From positions 3,557 to 67,556 of the forward strand of contig DATJGF010000170.1 in the NCBI GenBank assembly GCA_035495315.1: a stretch of 64,000 nucleotides of DNA, written 5' to 3'. The notes beneath the pieces were generated by a model that saw only the letters and a list, made by a program, of their open reading frames with translations, did not search any database and was not told where the DNA came from. This DNA comes from DATJGF01 sp035495315 (GTDB taxonomy: Bacteria; Verrucomicrobiota; Verrucomicrobiia; Limisphaerales; UBA8199). Positions 1-9,500 of this stretch are shown here, piece by piece. The translations under genes and the position numbers were made by a program. The first letter of the stretch is position 1, and every line of letters begins with the position of its first letter.

Positions 1-2
1 TG

Positions 3-1409
3 GATGGGGTGATCGGCCAAACCTTCACCACACTGTACCATTTCACCACGACCAACACAAATCTCGGAGGAATAGTTACCAATACCGACGGAGCACAGCC
101 GTTTGCAGGATTGCTTTTAGCTGGTAGCCTCCTTTATGGCCCGGCGCAGAACGGCGGCAGCGCAGGCAAAGGCACTCTCTTCGCAATCGCCACCAACGGC
201 TCGGTTTTCACGAACCTGCACAGTTTTTCCCCCACCGCCGGACCTGCCAACGCCAACCCGGACGGCGCGATCCCGCAGGCGAAACTGATACTAGATGCCA
301 ATACGTTGTACGGAACTGCAATCGGCGGTGGCAGTTCGGGCGTAGGCACCATTTTCGCCGTCAACACGGATGCCACAGCCTTCAGGACACTGCATAGTTT
401 CACTGGCCCGCTTGCCAACAGCGATGGCGCTTATCCCCACGCCGGATTGATCCTGTCGGGCAGCACCCTTTATGGAACCACCACTGAAGGGGGTAGTGTA
501 GGAAACGGCACCATATTCAAGGTCAATACAGACGGCAATGATTTCGCAGCGTTATATACGTTCACCGCCCGCAACCTTAACGCGTCGCGCTTCTATACCA
601 ACAGTGACGGTGCACATCCCTGGGCCGGTTTGGTACTAGTCGGCAACACACTGTACGGAACCGCCGCTGAAGGCGGCCCTTCTGGCGGGGGCACGGTATT
701 CGCCCTCAATTCTGATGGCACCGGTTTTAGAACGCTGCATAGTTTTATAGCCTCGACCAATTCCTCCAATCTCGAAGGAGCCTATCCTTATGGAGGACTG
801 ATTGTGGCAGGGAATCTCCTTTTTGGAACAACAGAGTTTGGCGGCAGCACGGGGAATGGCACCGTTTTCGCAGTCAATATCGACGGCACTGGTTTTACCA
901 ATCTTCATAGCTTCACCGGGCTTGATGGCGCGAGGCCCACGGCCGAGTTAGTGATGAATGGAAACTCACTTTATGGAACGACGTCGTTTGGCGGCAGCTT
1001 AGGCAAAGGCACCCTGTTCACAATGAATACCGATGGCGCCGGTTTCAAAACCCTCCACACTTTCACCGGAGACACCGACGGCGCATTTCCGTTTGGCGGT
1101 TTGGTCTTGTTCAACAATACACTGTATGGCACCGCGAGTGCAGGCGGCAGCTCGGACCTGGGCACCGTTTATGGATTACTATTGGGTTCTTCAACAGCCG
1201 CGCCGGAATTGACCATACTTCGGGCCGGCCAAAATGTGGTGCTGATGTGGCCTGCCGACGCTGTCGGCTTCATACTGCAATCCACCACAGACCTTGCGCC
1301 GCCGGCAATTTGGACAACCGTCAATGCAACGCCGCTGGTCGTCAATGGACAAAACGCGGTCACCAATGCTGCTTCTGATAGCCAGCAGTTCTTTCGCCTC
1401 ATTCAATAA
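3..1409 (+). CDS. TIGR03803 (GloVer) tandem-repeat protein, 5'-truncated by window edge
   Basis: The reading frame is open to the left edge, so the true start lies outside the window; the GTG at 9 is only the first in-frame start codon and no signal peptide follows it. About seven repeats of roughly 50 residues are visible, each with a GG(S)xGxGT(L/I)F core, then a DG turn and LHSF. This is the signature of the TIGR03803 family (choice-of-anchor GloVer repeat), thought to fold as a beta-propeller. The last 70 residues form a different module with the pattern WP-x5-F-x-L-Q, PAIW and a terminal FFRL. The same module ends the proteins at 15852-18293 and 62824-63999. The role is unknown; secretion or surface display is inferred from the family. 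Confidence 0.85.
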   Translation, partial: DGVIGQTFTTLYHFTTTNTNLGGIVTNTDGAQPFAGLLLAGSLLYGPAQNGGSAGKGTLFAIATNGSVFTNLHSFSPTAGPANANPDGAIPQAKLILDANTLYGTAIGGGSSGVGTIFAVNTDATAFRTLHSFTGPLANSDGAYPHAGLILSGSTLYGTTTEGGSVGNGTIFKVNTDGNDFAALYTFTARNLNASRFYTNSDGAHPWAGLVLVGNTLYGTAAEGGPSGGGTVFALNSDGTGFRTLHSFIASTNSSNLEGAYPYGGLIVAGNLLFGTTEFGGSTGNGTVFAVNIDGTGFTNLHSFTGLDGARPTAELVMNGNSLYGTTSFGGSLGKGTLFTMNTDGAGFKTLHTFTGDTDGAFPFGGLVLFNNTLYGTASAGGSSDLGTVYGLLLGSSTAAPELTILRAGQNVVLMWPADAVGFILQSTTDLAPPAIWTTVNATPLVVNGQNAVTNAASDSQQFFRLIQ

Positions 1410-1447
1410 TTGTCCATTTGTGACGTGGCACGCTTTTGATTCCATGA

Positions 1448-1996
1448 ATTGATCGGAAGCTCGACGACTGGTACTGTCCTCATATCGACCCGACTTTCAT
1501 ACCAAGAGTTGAGGCGCTCATTGCAGAGCTAGAAGGAGACCTGCGCCCAATTGCCAATACGCCAGTCGACATCACTCAACCGGGATGGGGACGCCGGCTT
1601 CGGGAATTGCCTCACCCCCTGGATCGGGTGGGCATTCGCGAAAAAACGGAAGCGCTTCTCACCGAAATCATTTCCGTTTATGAACAAGGATCAGAGGAGG
1701 TGCGCGAGGCACTGCGCCGGCTGTTCACGCAATACAAGGCATTTTCCTGGGCTGCGACGCTGCCCGCCAAAACACCGACTGCGGAGTCCTTTCGGCAAAG
1801 CCTCTTATTGTTTTCGCTCAAGGACCAAGGCCGCGACAGTCGCGATGCCTTGCTTTTGCTTCGGGACCTTTGCCACCAGGCTCGCGCTGCCGGGGTGGAC
1901 ACGCCGCCGATTTTAATGCACGTCGCTGAACTCTCGAGCGATTTGAACAAATATGGTATGGGTTCGACGAAGCAAATGCTGCTGAAAGCCTGTTGA
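1448..1996 (+). pseudogene. Broken ORF of unknown function, start codon out of frame
   Basis: The frame is open from just after a TGA at 1445-1447 to a TGA at 1994-1996 and reads like coding sequence throughout (KLDDWY, PHIDPTF, then a helical region rich in Leu, Arg and Glu). It has no credible in-frame start near its beginning; the first usable ones are TTG at 1607 and GTG at 1628, well inside the coding-looking stretch. An ATG at 1444-1446 lies one base out of frame: removing a single T at 1449-1450 would give Met-Asn-Asp-Arg-Lys-Leu-Asp-Asp and continue to the stop. I read this as a gene with a one-base frameshift just after its start, or a 5'-truncated remnant. I do not recognise the family. 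If TTG 1607 is a genuine start, the product would be 129 residues. Confidence 0.5.
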
Positions 1997-2055
1997 GCTT
2001 GTTCGTCACAGAGGTCGGCGCTTGGGCTCGAATGAAGAAACGCGGCGCAACGCGA

Positions 2056-2463
2056 CTAAACACTCGTTAGTGGAAGGCTCGCAATCGTCCTGACAACTTC
2101 AACCAACTGACGGAATCTCAAGGGCTTTTCCAGGACCAAACTCGCGCCGCTGGCTAACCCCCGCTCTCGCTCGCGCTGGTCACCCAAGCCGGTGAAAACC
2201 ACGACTGGCACGGAAGCAAACTGGGAGGTCCTGTGCCAGGTGAGGAAATCAAAGCCGTCCTTACGCGGCATGAGCAAGTCCAGGACAATCACGTCAGGCC
2301 AATGCCGGCGATCGACCAGACGATTAAGGTAATCGATCGCGTGCTGGCCATTCTCCTCGCCGCGCACCGTAATGGCCAGGTCCGCCTTTGAAACAGCCGT
2401 CCTGAACAGAACCAAGTCATTGGTATCATCGTCAACCAGGAGTAGCTGCAACCCGCGTTCCAT
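2056..2463 (-). CDS. Single-domain response regulator (REC only)
   Basis: A 135-residue stand-alone receiver domain. The acidic pocket is DDD at residues 11-13, the phospho-acceptor is Asp62 in VLDLLMPRKDG, the switch Thr is Thr91 in VVFTG, and the conserved Lys is Lys113 in LEKP. No output domain follows, as in CheY/Rcp1-type regulators that act by protein contact within a phosphorelay. The motif 'LNRL..RRHWPDVIVLDLLMP' is typical of Rcp1-like regulators often paired with hybrid or phytochrome-like kinases, but no kinase gene is adjacent. The ATG at 2463 sets the acidic triad at the usual distance from the N-terminus. The gene stands alone between a broken ORF and a divergent sulfotransferase-like gene. 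Confidence 0.9.
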   Translation of the reverse strand: MERGLQLLLVDDDTNDLVLFRTAVSKADLAITVRGEENGQHAIDYLNRLVDRRHWPDVIVLDLLMPRKDGFDFLTWHRTSQFASVPVVVFTGLGDQRERERGLASGASLVLEKPLRFRQLVEVVRTIASLPLTSV

Positions 2464-2652
2464 GGGCGGATAGGCTAGGCTATGAGGATAGCGATATTCC
2501 AGCTCAACTTACTCTCATTTTATTCACTTTCCGCATCGGCAGGTTAAAAACGCATTGGCGAGGTGCTTGGGCGCCGTGCCTCTAGGCCTAAGGTAATTAC
2601 CTACCTATACAAAAGGCCGGATGTTTTAAACGCTCCTGTTGACAATCTCAGT

Positions 2653-3483
2653 ATGAACTTCCGGTTAGTGGGTCGCTATCTTTTCATTTATCAAATGCCA
2701 AAAACCGGCTCGCAAACGGTGCTGGCCACGCTTGAGCAGTGTTCGCTCCCTCATCAGATTTTCCGATTTCATTTCCTGTCCGATCAGATTGCCACTTCGC
2801 TGGAAAATGCGATCAACTCGGGGCGGGCTTCGGATGAATGGCAGGAATTGGCCCGCGATCAGTTACGGACGCGCACCACGATTCAGCGAATCATCCGCGC
2901 GCGAAAATGGCTTCGACTTTGCCGCATCAAAGTTCCCAAGCTCGACATTATCACGAGCGTTCGCGAGCCGATTGGGCTCGCCTTGTCCTCCACGTTTGAA
3001 AATCACAGCTTTTTTTTCTCAGGCCTCGACGCAGCAACGGCGGAAAACTGCCGAGCGGAACTGATGCGACCCAAGTGCTTAAAACAGATTCAGAACTGGT
3101 TTGATTTGGAGCTGAAGCCGCACCTCGATCTGGACATATACGCCACTCGATTTCCGCAACGGAAGGGTTATGCGATTTATGAGCATGAGTTCGCGCGTTT
3201 CCTGGTCTTTCGGTACGAAGCCATTCGCGCGTTGCCCGCGATGCTCAATGAATTTTTGGGCTGCTTTGTTCCCGCGATCATCAATCGCAATCGGAGTGAC
3301 TCGAAAGATTATGCGGCAATGTACGCACAAGTGAAGCAACAGCTACGGCTGCCGCTCGATTTTCTGAGGGCGCAATATAGCACCAGGATGGTGCAGCATT
3401 TTTATTCCGACGATGAACGACGGGAACTCATGCGGCGCTGGGGGGAAGAAGCAGAAACCAGATCATTGTCTTCATCGATGTAG
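2653..3483 (+). CDS. Sulfotransferase-like / putative capsular polysaccharide synthesis protein (NKWYS family)
   Basis: Residues near the N-terminus read FIYQMPKTGSQT, matching the 5'-phosphosulfate-binding loop (PKTG-S/T) of PAPS-dependent sulfotransferases. A central IITSVREPIGLALSSTFEN resembles the 3'-phosphate-binding strand-helix (R-x-P...S). The second half, with WFDLELKPHLDLDIYA, GYAIYEHE and the tail KxY...HFYSDDE, resembles the family Pfam calls putative capsular polysaccharide synthesis protein (NKWYS). A longer frame begins at GTG 2563, but its first 30 residues are unlike the family, so I prefer ATG 2653. The product would be 276 residues, soluble, and may modify a surface polysaccharide. 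Substrate is unknown; the next gene is a sugar O-acetylesterase. Confidence 0.7.
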   Translation: MNFRLVGRYLFIYQMPKTGSQTVLATLEQCSLPHQIFRFHFLSDQIATSLENAINSGRASDEWQELARDQLRTRTTIQRIIRARKWLRLCRIKVPKLDIITSVREPIGLALSSTFENHSFFFSGLDAATAENCRAELMRPKCLKQIQNWFDLELKPHLDLDIYATRFPQRKGYAIYEHEFARFLVFRYEAIRALPAMLNEFLGCFVPAIINRNRSDSKDYAAMYAQVKQQLRLPLDFLRAQYSTRMVQHFYSDDERRELMRRWGEEAETRSLSSSM

Positions 3484-3574
3484 TTGAACATTGTGCGGAG
3501 CGGTTCGATCTATTTGTTTTGCTTTCTCGTGATGAAGGAGGCATCAATCGTTCAAGTCAAACCATAATCCACCC

Positions 3575-5572
3575 ATGAAACGGAACAAAACCTCGCTTAC
3601 CGTGGCAGCTGTTCTTGTCTTCTGCCTCGGCATCACTTCCCTGCTCGCTGTTGATCAAATCGAACATCCTTTTGTTCATCCCCTGTTTTCGGACCATGCG
3701 GTCCTGCAACGTCAGGTTCGAGTGCCAGTCTGGGGTTGGGCTCTACCCGGGACTAAAATCACTGTGTCCTTTGCTGGGCAAACACAAGTGACGACAACGG
3801 GCCGCGACGGCAAGTGGTTGGTCCGCCTCAACAAGATGCCGGCGATGGCGGAGCCGACCGATCTAACGGTGACCAGCAGTCAACAATCGGTGACAATCCA
3901 TGACGTGTTGGTGGGCGACGTTTGGCTTTGTTCGGGTCAGTCGAATATGGAAATGGGAATCGGGGCCTGCAATGCGACTACCGATATAGCCCAGGCGGAT
4001 TTTCCTCAAGTTAGGCTGCTGACTGTGCCGCGGTTGATCGCCAAAGCACCCGTGGAATCCGTCGAATGCCACTGGTCCCCTTGCAGCCCGATTACCGTCT
4101 TGCAAGGAACGTGGGGAGGTTTTTCGGCGGCGGGATTTTTCTTTGGGCGCGAGCTTTATCGCGAGCTAAAGATCCCCATCGGCTTAATCCATAGCTCCTG
4201 GGGCGGTACCGTAGCGGAGGCTTGGACCAGTCCCTCTGGACTACGCCCCTTGCACGATTTCGACGAACGGCTCAACGCTGTCAGCAAGGAAAACAGCGAA
4301 AAGCCCACTGACTTTGCTGCCGAGTATGAAAACTGGTGCCAGGCACGTGATCCGGGCACGCAGCAAGGCTGGGCCAAACCCGAATGTGACACCAGCAACT
4401 GGAAGAGTGTCACCATGCCACGGCCTTTCGAGCAAGCAGGTTTGCCCGACTTTGACGGGATAGTCTGGTTTCGGCGCACGATTGAGGTCCCGAACGGATG
4501 GGCGGGAAAGAAACTGAAGCTCAGTTTCGGGCCGATTGATGATGTTGATACCACCTGGATGAACGGGGCAAAAATCGGACAAATGAACCGCTACGATCTC
4601 AATCGGGTCTACTCTGTTCCCGCCGAGGTCGTCAAGCCGGGGGCTAACGTGATTAGTGTGCGCGTTCTGGATACAGGTGGCGCTGGTGGATTTGCCGGAA
4701 AACCTGACCAAATGTTTATTCAACCGGCAGGCGCGGCTCGGGATACAGCCCAATCTTTGGCAGGTGAGTGGCAGATGCGGGATTCGGCGCCACTTTCCAA
4801 ACTCGGCGCACCGCCCGCTGTCCCGGACGCCAACAACCCAAACCTCGTTACGGTGCTCTATAACGGCATGATCGCGCCACTGCTCCCTTTCGCGATAAAA
4901 GGCGCGATCTGGTATCAGGGTGAATCTAATGCCAGCCGGGCCGAACAATATCGACGTCTCCTGCCAGCCATGATTCGGGATTGGCGAGCCCATTTCGGCG
5001 TCGGAGATTTTCCATTTTACATCGTGCAATTAGCCGCCTTTCAGCCGGTCGCACCTGACCCGCGGGACAGTGAGTGGGCAGAGTTACGTGAGGCGCAAGC
5101 CTTGACGGCAAAAACCGTAGGCCACTGCGGCTTGGCCGTCGCAATTGACATTGGTGACGCAAGCGATATTCATCCAAAAAACAAGGCTGAGGTCGGCCGT
5201 CGCCTGGCGCTGTGCGCATTAGCCGATACCTACCGAAAGGAGGGCGAATCGTCTGGCCCCTGGTACAAAGGCATGAAGAAGGACGGCAACCGAATTCGAC
5301 TCAGCTTTAATCATGTTGATGGCGGTCTCGCCGCAAAGGGAGCTGACTTGCAGGGCTTCGCTATTGCGGGCGAAGACCGTAAATTCGTTTGGGCCACCGC
5401 CGTGATCGACGGCAATACGGTGGTGGTCTCCTCGCCTCATATTACCAAACCCGTTGCAGTGCGCTACGCGTGGGACATCAATCCCGTCTGCAATCTCTAT
5501 AACCAAGCCGGTTTACCGGCCGTGCCGTTCCGCACCGATGATTGGCAGATGGTGACACGGGGACGAAAGTAG
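3575..5572 (+). CDS. Secreted sialate O-acetylesterase family protein
   Basis: A 665-residue SGNH-type carbohydrate esterase with an N-terminal signal peptide (hydrophobic residues 8-24). The nucleophile motif GQSNM places Ser at residue 123. The IWYQGESN block is at about 445-452, and the catalytic Asp/His motif SDIHPKNK has Asp531 and His533. A jelly-roll-like insertion lies between blocks, as in SIAE proteins. The family removes O-acetyl groups from sialic acid or, in plant-polysaccharide degraders, from xylan and pectin sugars; the latter fits a verrucomicrobial scavenger better. An AAGGAGG at about 3534 lies too far from the ATG to be its ribosome site. It is convergent with the esterase at 5615-6526. 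Confidence 0.9.
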   Translation: MKRNKTSLTVAAVLVFCLGITSLLAVDQIEHPFVHPLFSDHAVLQRQVRVPVWGWALPGTKITVSFAGQTQVTTTGRDGKWLVRLNKMPAMAEPTDLTVTSSQQSVTIHDVLVGDVWLCSGQSNMEMGIGACNATTDIAQADFPQVRLLTVPRLIAKAPVESVECHWSPCSPITVLQGTWGGFSAAGFFFGRELYRELKIPIGLIHSSWGGTVAEAWTSPSGLRPLHDFDERLNAVSKENSEKPTDFAAEYENWCQARDPGTQQGWAKPECDTSNWKSVTMPRPFEQAGLPDFDGIVWFRRTIEVPNGWAGKKLKLSFGPIDDVDTTWMNGAKIGQMNRYDLNRVYSVPAEVVKPGANVISVRVLDTGGAGGFAGKPDQMFIQPAGAARDTAQSLAGEWQMRDSAPLSKLGAPPAVPDANNPNLVTVLYNGMIAPLLPFAIKGAIWYQGESNASRAEQYRRLLPAMIRDWRAHFGVGDFPFYIVQLAAFQPVAPDPRDSEWAELREAQALTAKTVGHCGLAVAIDIGDASDIHPKNKAEVGRRLALCALADTYRKEGESSGPWYKGMKKDGNRIRLSFNHVDGGLAAKGADLQGFAIAGEDRKFVWATAVIDGNTVVVSSPHITKPVAVRYAWDINPVCNLYNQAGLPAVPFRTDDWQMVTRGRK

Positions 5573-5614
5573 TGGCCACCCGTCGAAACCTCCATAGAGG
5601 AGAACGTGAAAAGG

Positions 5615-6526
5615 TCAGAACGTGATCGCCCGGCTGCGGAACCAGTCCCCGACGCGCGCAGGCCAGGTGGTGACTAGATCCTTTGACGGGCGCAGCCCGT
5701 AGCCATGCCCGCCAGAGGGATAGACGTGGAGCTCGAACGGGACTTGAGCCTTCCGCAGGGCCGCGGAGTAGAAGAGAACATTTTCAACTCGAACCGGGTC
5801 ATCCTGGGCCATCGCCAAAAAAGTCGGCGGCGTATTGCTGGTGACGGTCAATTCAGGCGCGAGGCGATCGCCCTGGTCTTTCAGCGTGAGACCCCCTGGA
5901 TATACCAAAACAACAAAATCCGGACGGCAACTGAGCTGATCGGCCGTATCCACCGTGGGATAGCTTCTAGCGTCGGACTGATTACTTATCAGCGCGGCCA
6001 AATGACCACCGGCGGAGAATCCCAAAACACCGATACGCTTTGGGTCAAGACGCCATTCGGCAGCACGGGACCGAACCACGCCAAGCGCTCGTTGCGCATC
6101 TTGAAAGGCAGCTGGTTTTTCCGCATCCGCGCGCTTGGGCACACGATATTTCAGGAGAACGGCGGTAACACCTATCGAGTTTAACCAATCGCATATTTCG
6201 GTGCCTTCGAGGTCCATTGCTAAAATGTGGTACCCGCCCCCTGGGCAGACGATCACTGCAGCGCCATTCTGCTTGTCAGCTGGCGATCGATAAACCGTTA
6301 TGGTCGGCTTCGAGACGTTGCCGAGGCGAATTACCGGTTTGCCAGCGATGAGATTGTCTTTGGCGGAGGTCATGTCATGCTCCTCTCCAATTGAAGCTCT
6401 CTCGCCTGGTGCGGCTCCAGGCCAAAGAGCGATCACTTCGGGTTCCGACGCCGGCACACCCGTCGAAAGGAGAATCAGGCTGAATCCGGCAATCAAGGCT
6501 CTGAAGAATCGTTCAATGCAGCTCAT
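5615..6526 (-). CDS. Secreted alpha/beta-hydrolase esterase (BD-FAE/acetylxylan esterase type)
   Basis: A 303-residue alpha/beta hydrolase with a signal peptide over residues 1-26. The oxyanion segment is CPGGGYH (residues 94-100), the nucleophile elbow is GFSAGG with Ser171, the acid is Asp242 or Asp243 in AQDDP, and the catalytic His is His274 in SGGHGYG. This spacing matches carboxylesterase/xylanase-B-like esterases of plant-polysaccharide degraders. Its ATG overlaps the stop codon of the upstream giant fusion gene by four bases (ATGA), so the two are almost certainly cotranscribed and translationally coupled. The preferred ester substrate cannot be read from sequence. Confidence 0.88.
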   Translation of the reverse strand: MSCIERFFRALIAGFSLILLSTGVPASEPEVIALWPGAAPGERASIGEEHDMTSAKDNLIAGKPVIRLGNVSKPTITVYRSPADKQNGAAVIVCPGGGYHILAMDLEGTEICDWLNSIGVTAVLLKYRVPKRADAEKPAAFQDAQRALGVVRSRAAEWRLDPKRIGVLGFSAGGHLAALISNQSDARSYPTVDTADQLSCRPDFVVLVYPGGLTLKDQGDRLAPELTVTSNTPPTFLAMAQDDPVRVENVLFYSAALRKAQVPFELHVYPSGGHGYGLRPSKDLVTTWPARVGDWFRSRAITF

Positions 6527-9500
6527 TGGGCAATTGTTGTTGGGGTATCGGTGATAAACGAGATTATATCGGCCATATCCTGAGGCTTGAGCCCCGTCTC
6601 GAATCCCTCAGGCATGAACGACCGGCCGGAAGTGGTAAACTCTCTGATATTGCTGCGCAAGATTGTTTCCTCGGTGCCGCCGGCAATGCGCAAGGAAATG
6701 CTATTAGGCGTATCGGCGATCAATATTCCGGTCAATTCACGTTCATCGGCAGTAATAACGGTGCAGGCTGTGTACGCGGGGTCAACCGCCTGGTTGGGAT
6801 CCAGAATCGCGGTTAACAATTCCTGAATTGGTTTGTCGGCAACCGTTCCAAGCTCGGGGCCGACGTTGTGACCCTCGCCATGCGAACTGTGACAGATCGA
6901 GCAATTTTGAGAAAAAAGGACGTGTCCGTGCTCTCGATTACCTGGTAACTCCGAAATTCCTTTGTACCTCTCAATGATTTTCTGGCGGTCGGCGTTGATA
7001 CTGGCCAGCAGCTTCGTCGCGCGGGCGCGGATCCCCTCATCTGAGTGGTTCAACAGCTTTTGCCGTTGCAATGCCCCGAGTTCAGCTGGAGAAATCGTTC
7101 CGCTTTCGACTTCAGTCAATACGGCCTCGATCCAGACAGGGCGACTAAATAATACGTTGAGGATCTCCTGCCTCAGGGACGGGCCCAAACGTTTCCAGTG
7201 TTTGAATAGCGCCTCCGGCACCGATGGGCTGACACACCGATGTATCTGAACAAGCGCCCCATTTTGAATGCTCGCCGGGACTTGCGGTTGGAGCAGGTCG
7301 CCAAGGCTCGCCAGATCCTGCTCCTGACCTGACCCAGTGCGCGCAAGTAACCGCACCGACATCAACCGGTCAGCTTCAGTCGCGCCAGCGTCCGCTGCGA
7401 TTTGGCGCGCCTGCTTAAAAAGAGGCTCCAGGCGGGAAAACGTTTCCTGGAAATTTGGGCCTGCTGTGAAAGACGCAAGCGTTACCTTACGCTTATCCAA
7501 TCCGTCAAGAAAGCCTATTAAACCGGCGAATTGCCACGATTTATAGGAACCACCCGCCGGAGTGGCGATTTGCTGAAGTGCCGGCAACAATTTGTCGTGT
7601 TGTTGAGCTGCGGTCGCCAGTTCCATCAGGCTTTCGACGAGCTCCGGGGGCACAGGCCGTAGTTTGGTTTCGGCGAGGATCGTCTCGAGCAGGGTATCAA
7701 TATGTCGTACCGCTGAGCTGAGCACCGCCGTCTGCATATACTCGTCCGCCCAGTCTTTTTGGGCAAGCCGAGCCAAAGCCTGTCCTACCGCCGCGCCTTT
7801 CCACTCGCCAAGGCTGAAGGCCAGTTGGTACCGTACTCGAATATCGGCATCTTCGGCCAGGTTCAAAAGGCGGGAGTCCAGTTCCGGAAGTTGACCAAAC
7901 TTTGTTTCGCTCAAGGCAACCGCCTCGCGGCGGACCGCATAATGAGAATCTTTGATGGCACCAACCAATAGTTGCGCTGTTAGTGCGTGCAAACCGTCCA
8001 GCGTGCGAAGCGCCTGCAACCGGGTTTTGGGATTCGGGCTCTGCCCGACCAAATGCTCAAGGTCCTTGACCGTGGCAAGATCATGACTCTGCACTAAGAG
8101 ACGTTGAGCGGTATCGCGTTGCCAACCGTTTGGGCTTTCGAGCGCAGCCACTAATTGCCCGGTGCTTAGTTGATCCAGGCGCGGAATTTTGCGCGGCCGA
8201 GCGTTGGCGGGATAGACACGGTAAATGCGGCCTTTGTCGTCGCCGGCACGAAGGTCAGGACGATGCTTCAGCTCTTCAGGAAAGTACTCCGGATGCTCGA
8301 TAATGAGGCGATACATGTCCGCAATATATAGAGCCCCGTCAGGACCGGTTTTGACCATGACCGGACGAAACCAATTATCGGTAGAAGCCAGGAACTCAGA
8401 ACTTTTTTCCCCGGCGGCGCGATGGCTGTCGAATGAAACACCCTTGGGTTCGAGGATTTCACGATGAACGACGTTGTTCGCGGGCTCGCAAATAAAGACG
8501 CTCGAGGAAAACTCAGGGCCGAAAAGTTCATCGCGATAAGGAGTCGCACTGCAAGCCGAGGTAACCTCAAACAAATGCGTAGGCCAATTGAACCGCCGTT
8601 GTGGGCGGCTAATCGCGAAGATGCGATTTGGTTCCGGGTCGCTGGGGAGCAGCTTGGTTAAGGAATTCACCGCGAGGTGCGGATTTCGCGCAAGGTACTG
8701 TTCCGGGATCAGATAATGCCACAACCAGCGGCTGTTATCATTGCCGAACCAATTACCCCAATCATCCCGGTGCCGGCCAAACTGAGTCGCGCCCGGAACC
8801 AATTCCATCGAACTATCATCGGGTTTGAAACGCAAATCGTGGCCGCGCAGGTTGAGGTCGAAATTCCTGGCGACCGAATGGACCGTTCCCCCGCTTCCTC
8901 CATTGGCGGCATAGATCCAGTTGTCTAGGCCGTACTCGAAACCGTTGACCCGGTGCTGCTGATTTCCCTGATGGAAGCCAGTAAACAACAATTGGCGAAT
9001 GTCGGCTTTGCCATCACCGTCCGTATCCTCCGCATAAAAGATATCGGGGGCGGCGCTAATCAGCACGCCTTTGCGCCAAGGAAGCAATCCATTGGGGAAT
9101 CTCAGGTCTTCGAGGAAGACTGTTGATTTATCGTAGCGCCCATCGCCATCCGTGTCCTCAAGGACTTTCACGACGCCACCCGGTTTGCCTTTGCCGTCCA
9201 TGCCCAAAGGGTAGTCGCGCATTTCCACGACCCACATTTTACCATCGGGCGTCCAGTCGAAGGCTACCGGGTCAAGTACGAGCGGTTCACTGGCAACCAG
9301 CTCGATTTTGAATCCGGGCGGAAGACGAAACGATGCCAGCGCTTGAGCCGGTGTCTTGGGGGGTGCCTCTCCGCCAAGCTGAACATCCTGAAACGACATG
9401 CGCCGAAGTTTATCGGGTGAATCGGCAGTGTCCTCGTTCTGGACGTAAAGCTCCTGAGCATGAAACCAGGCGCCGTTATTCGGATGTGCTCCCCCCCGAA

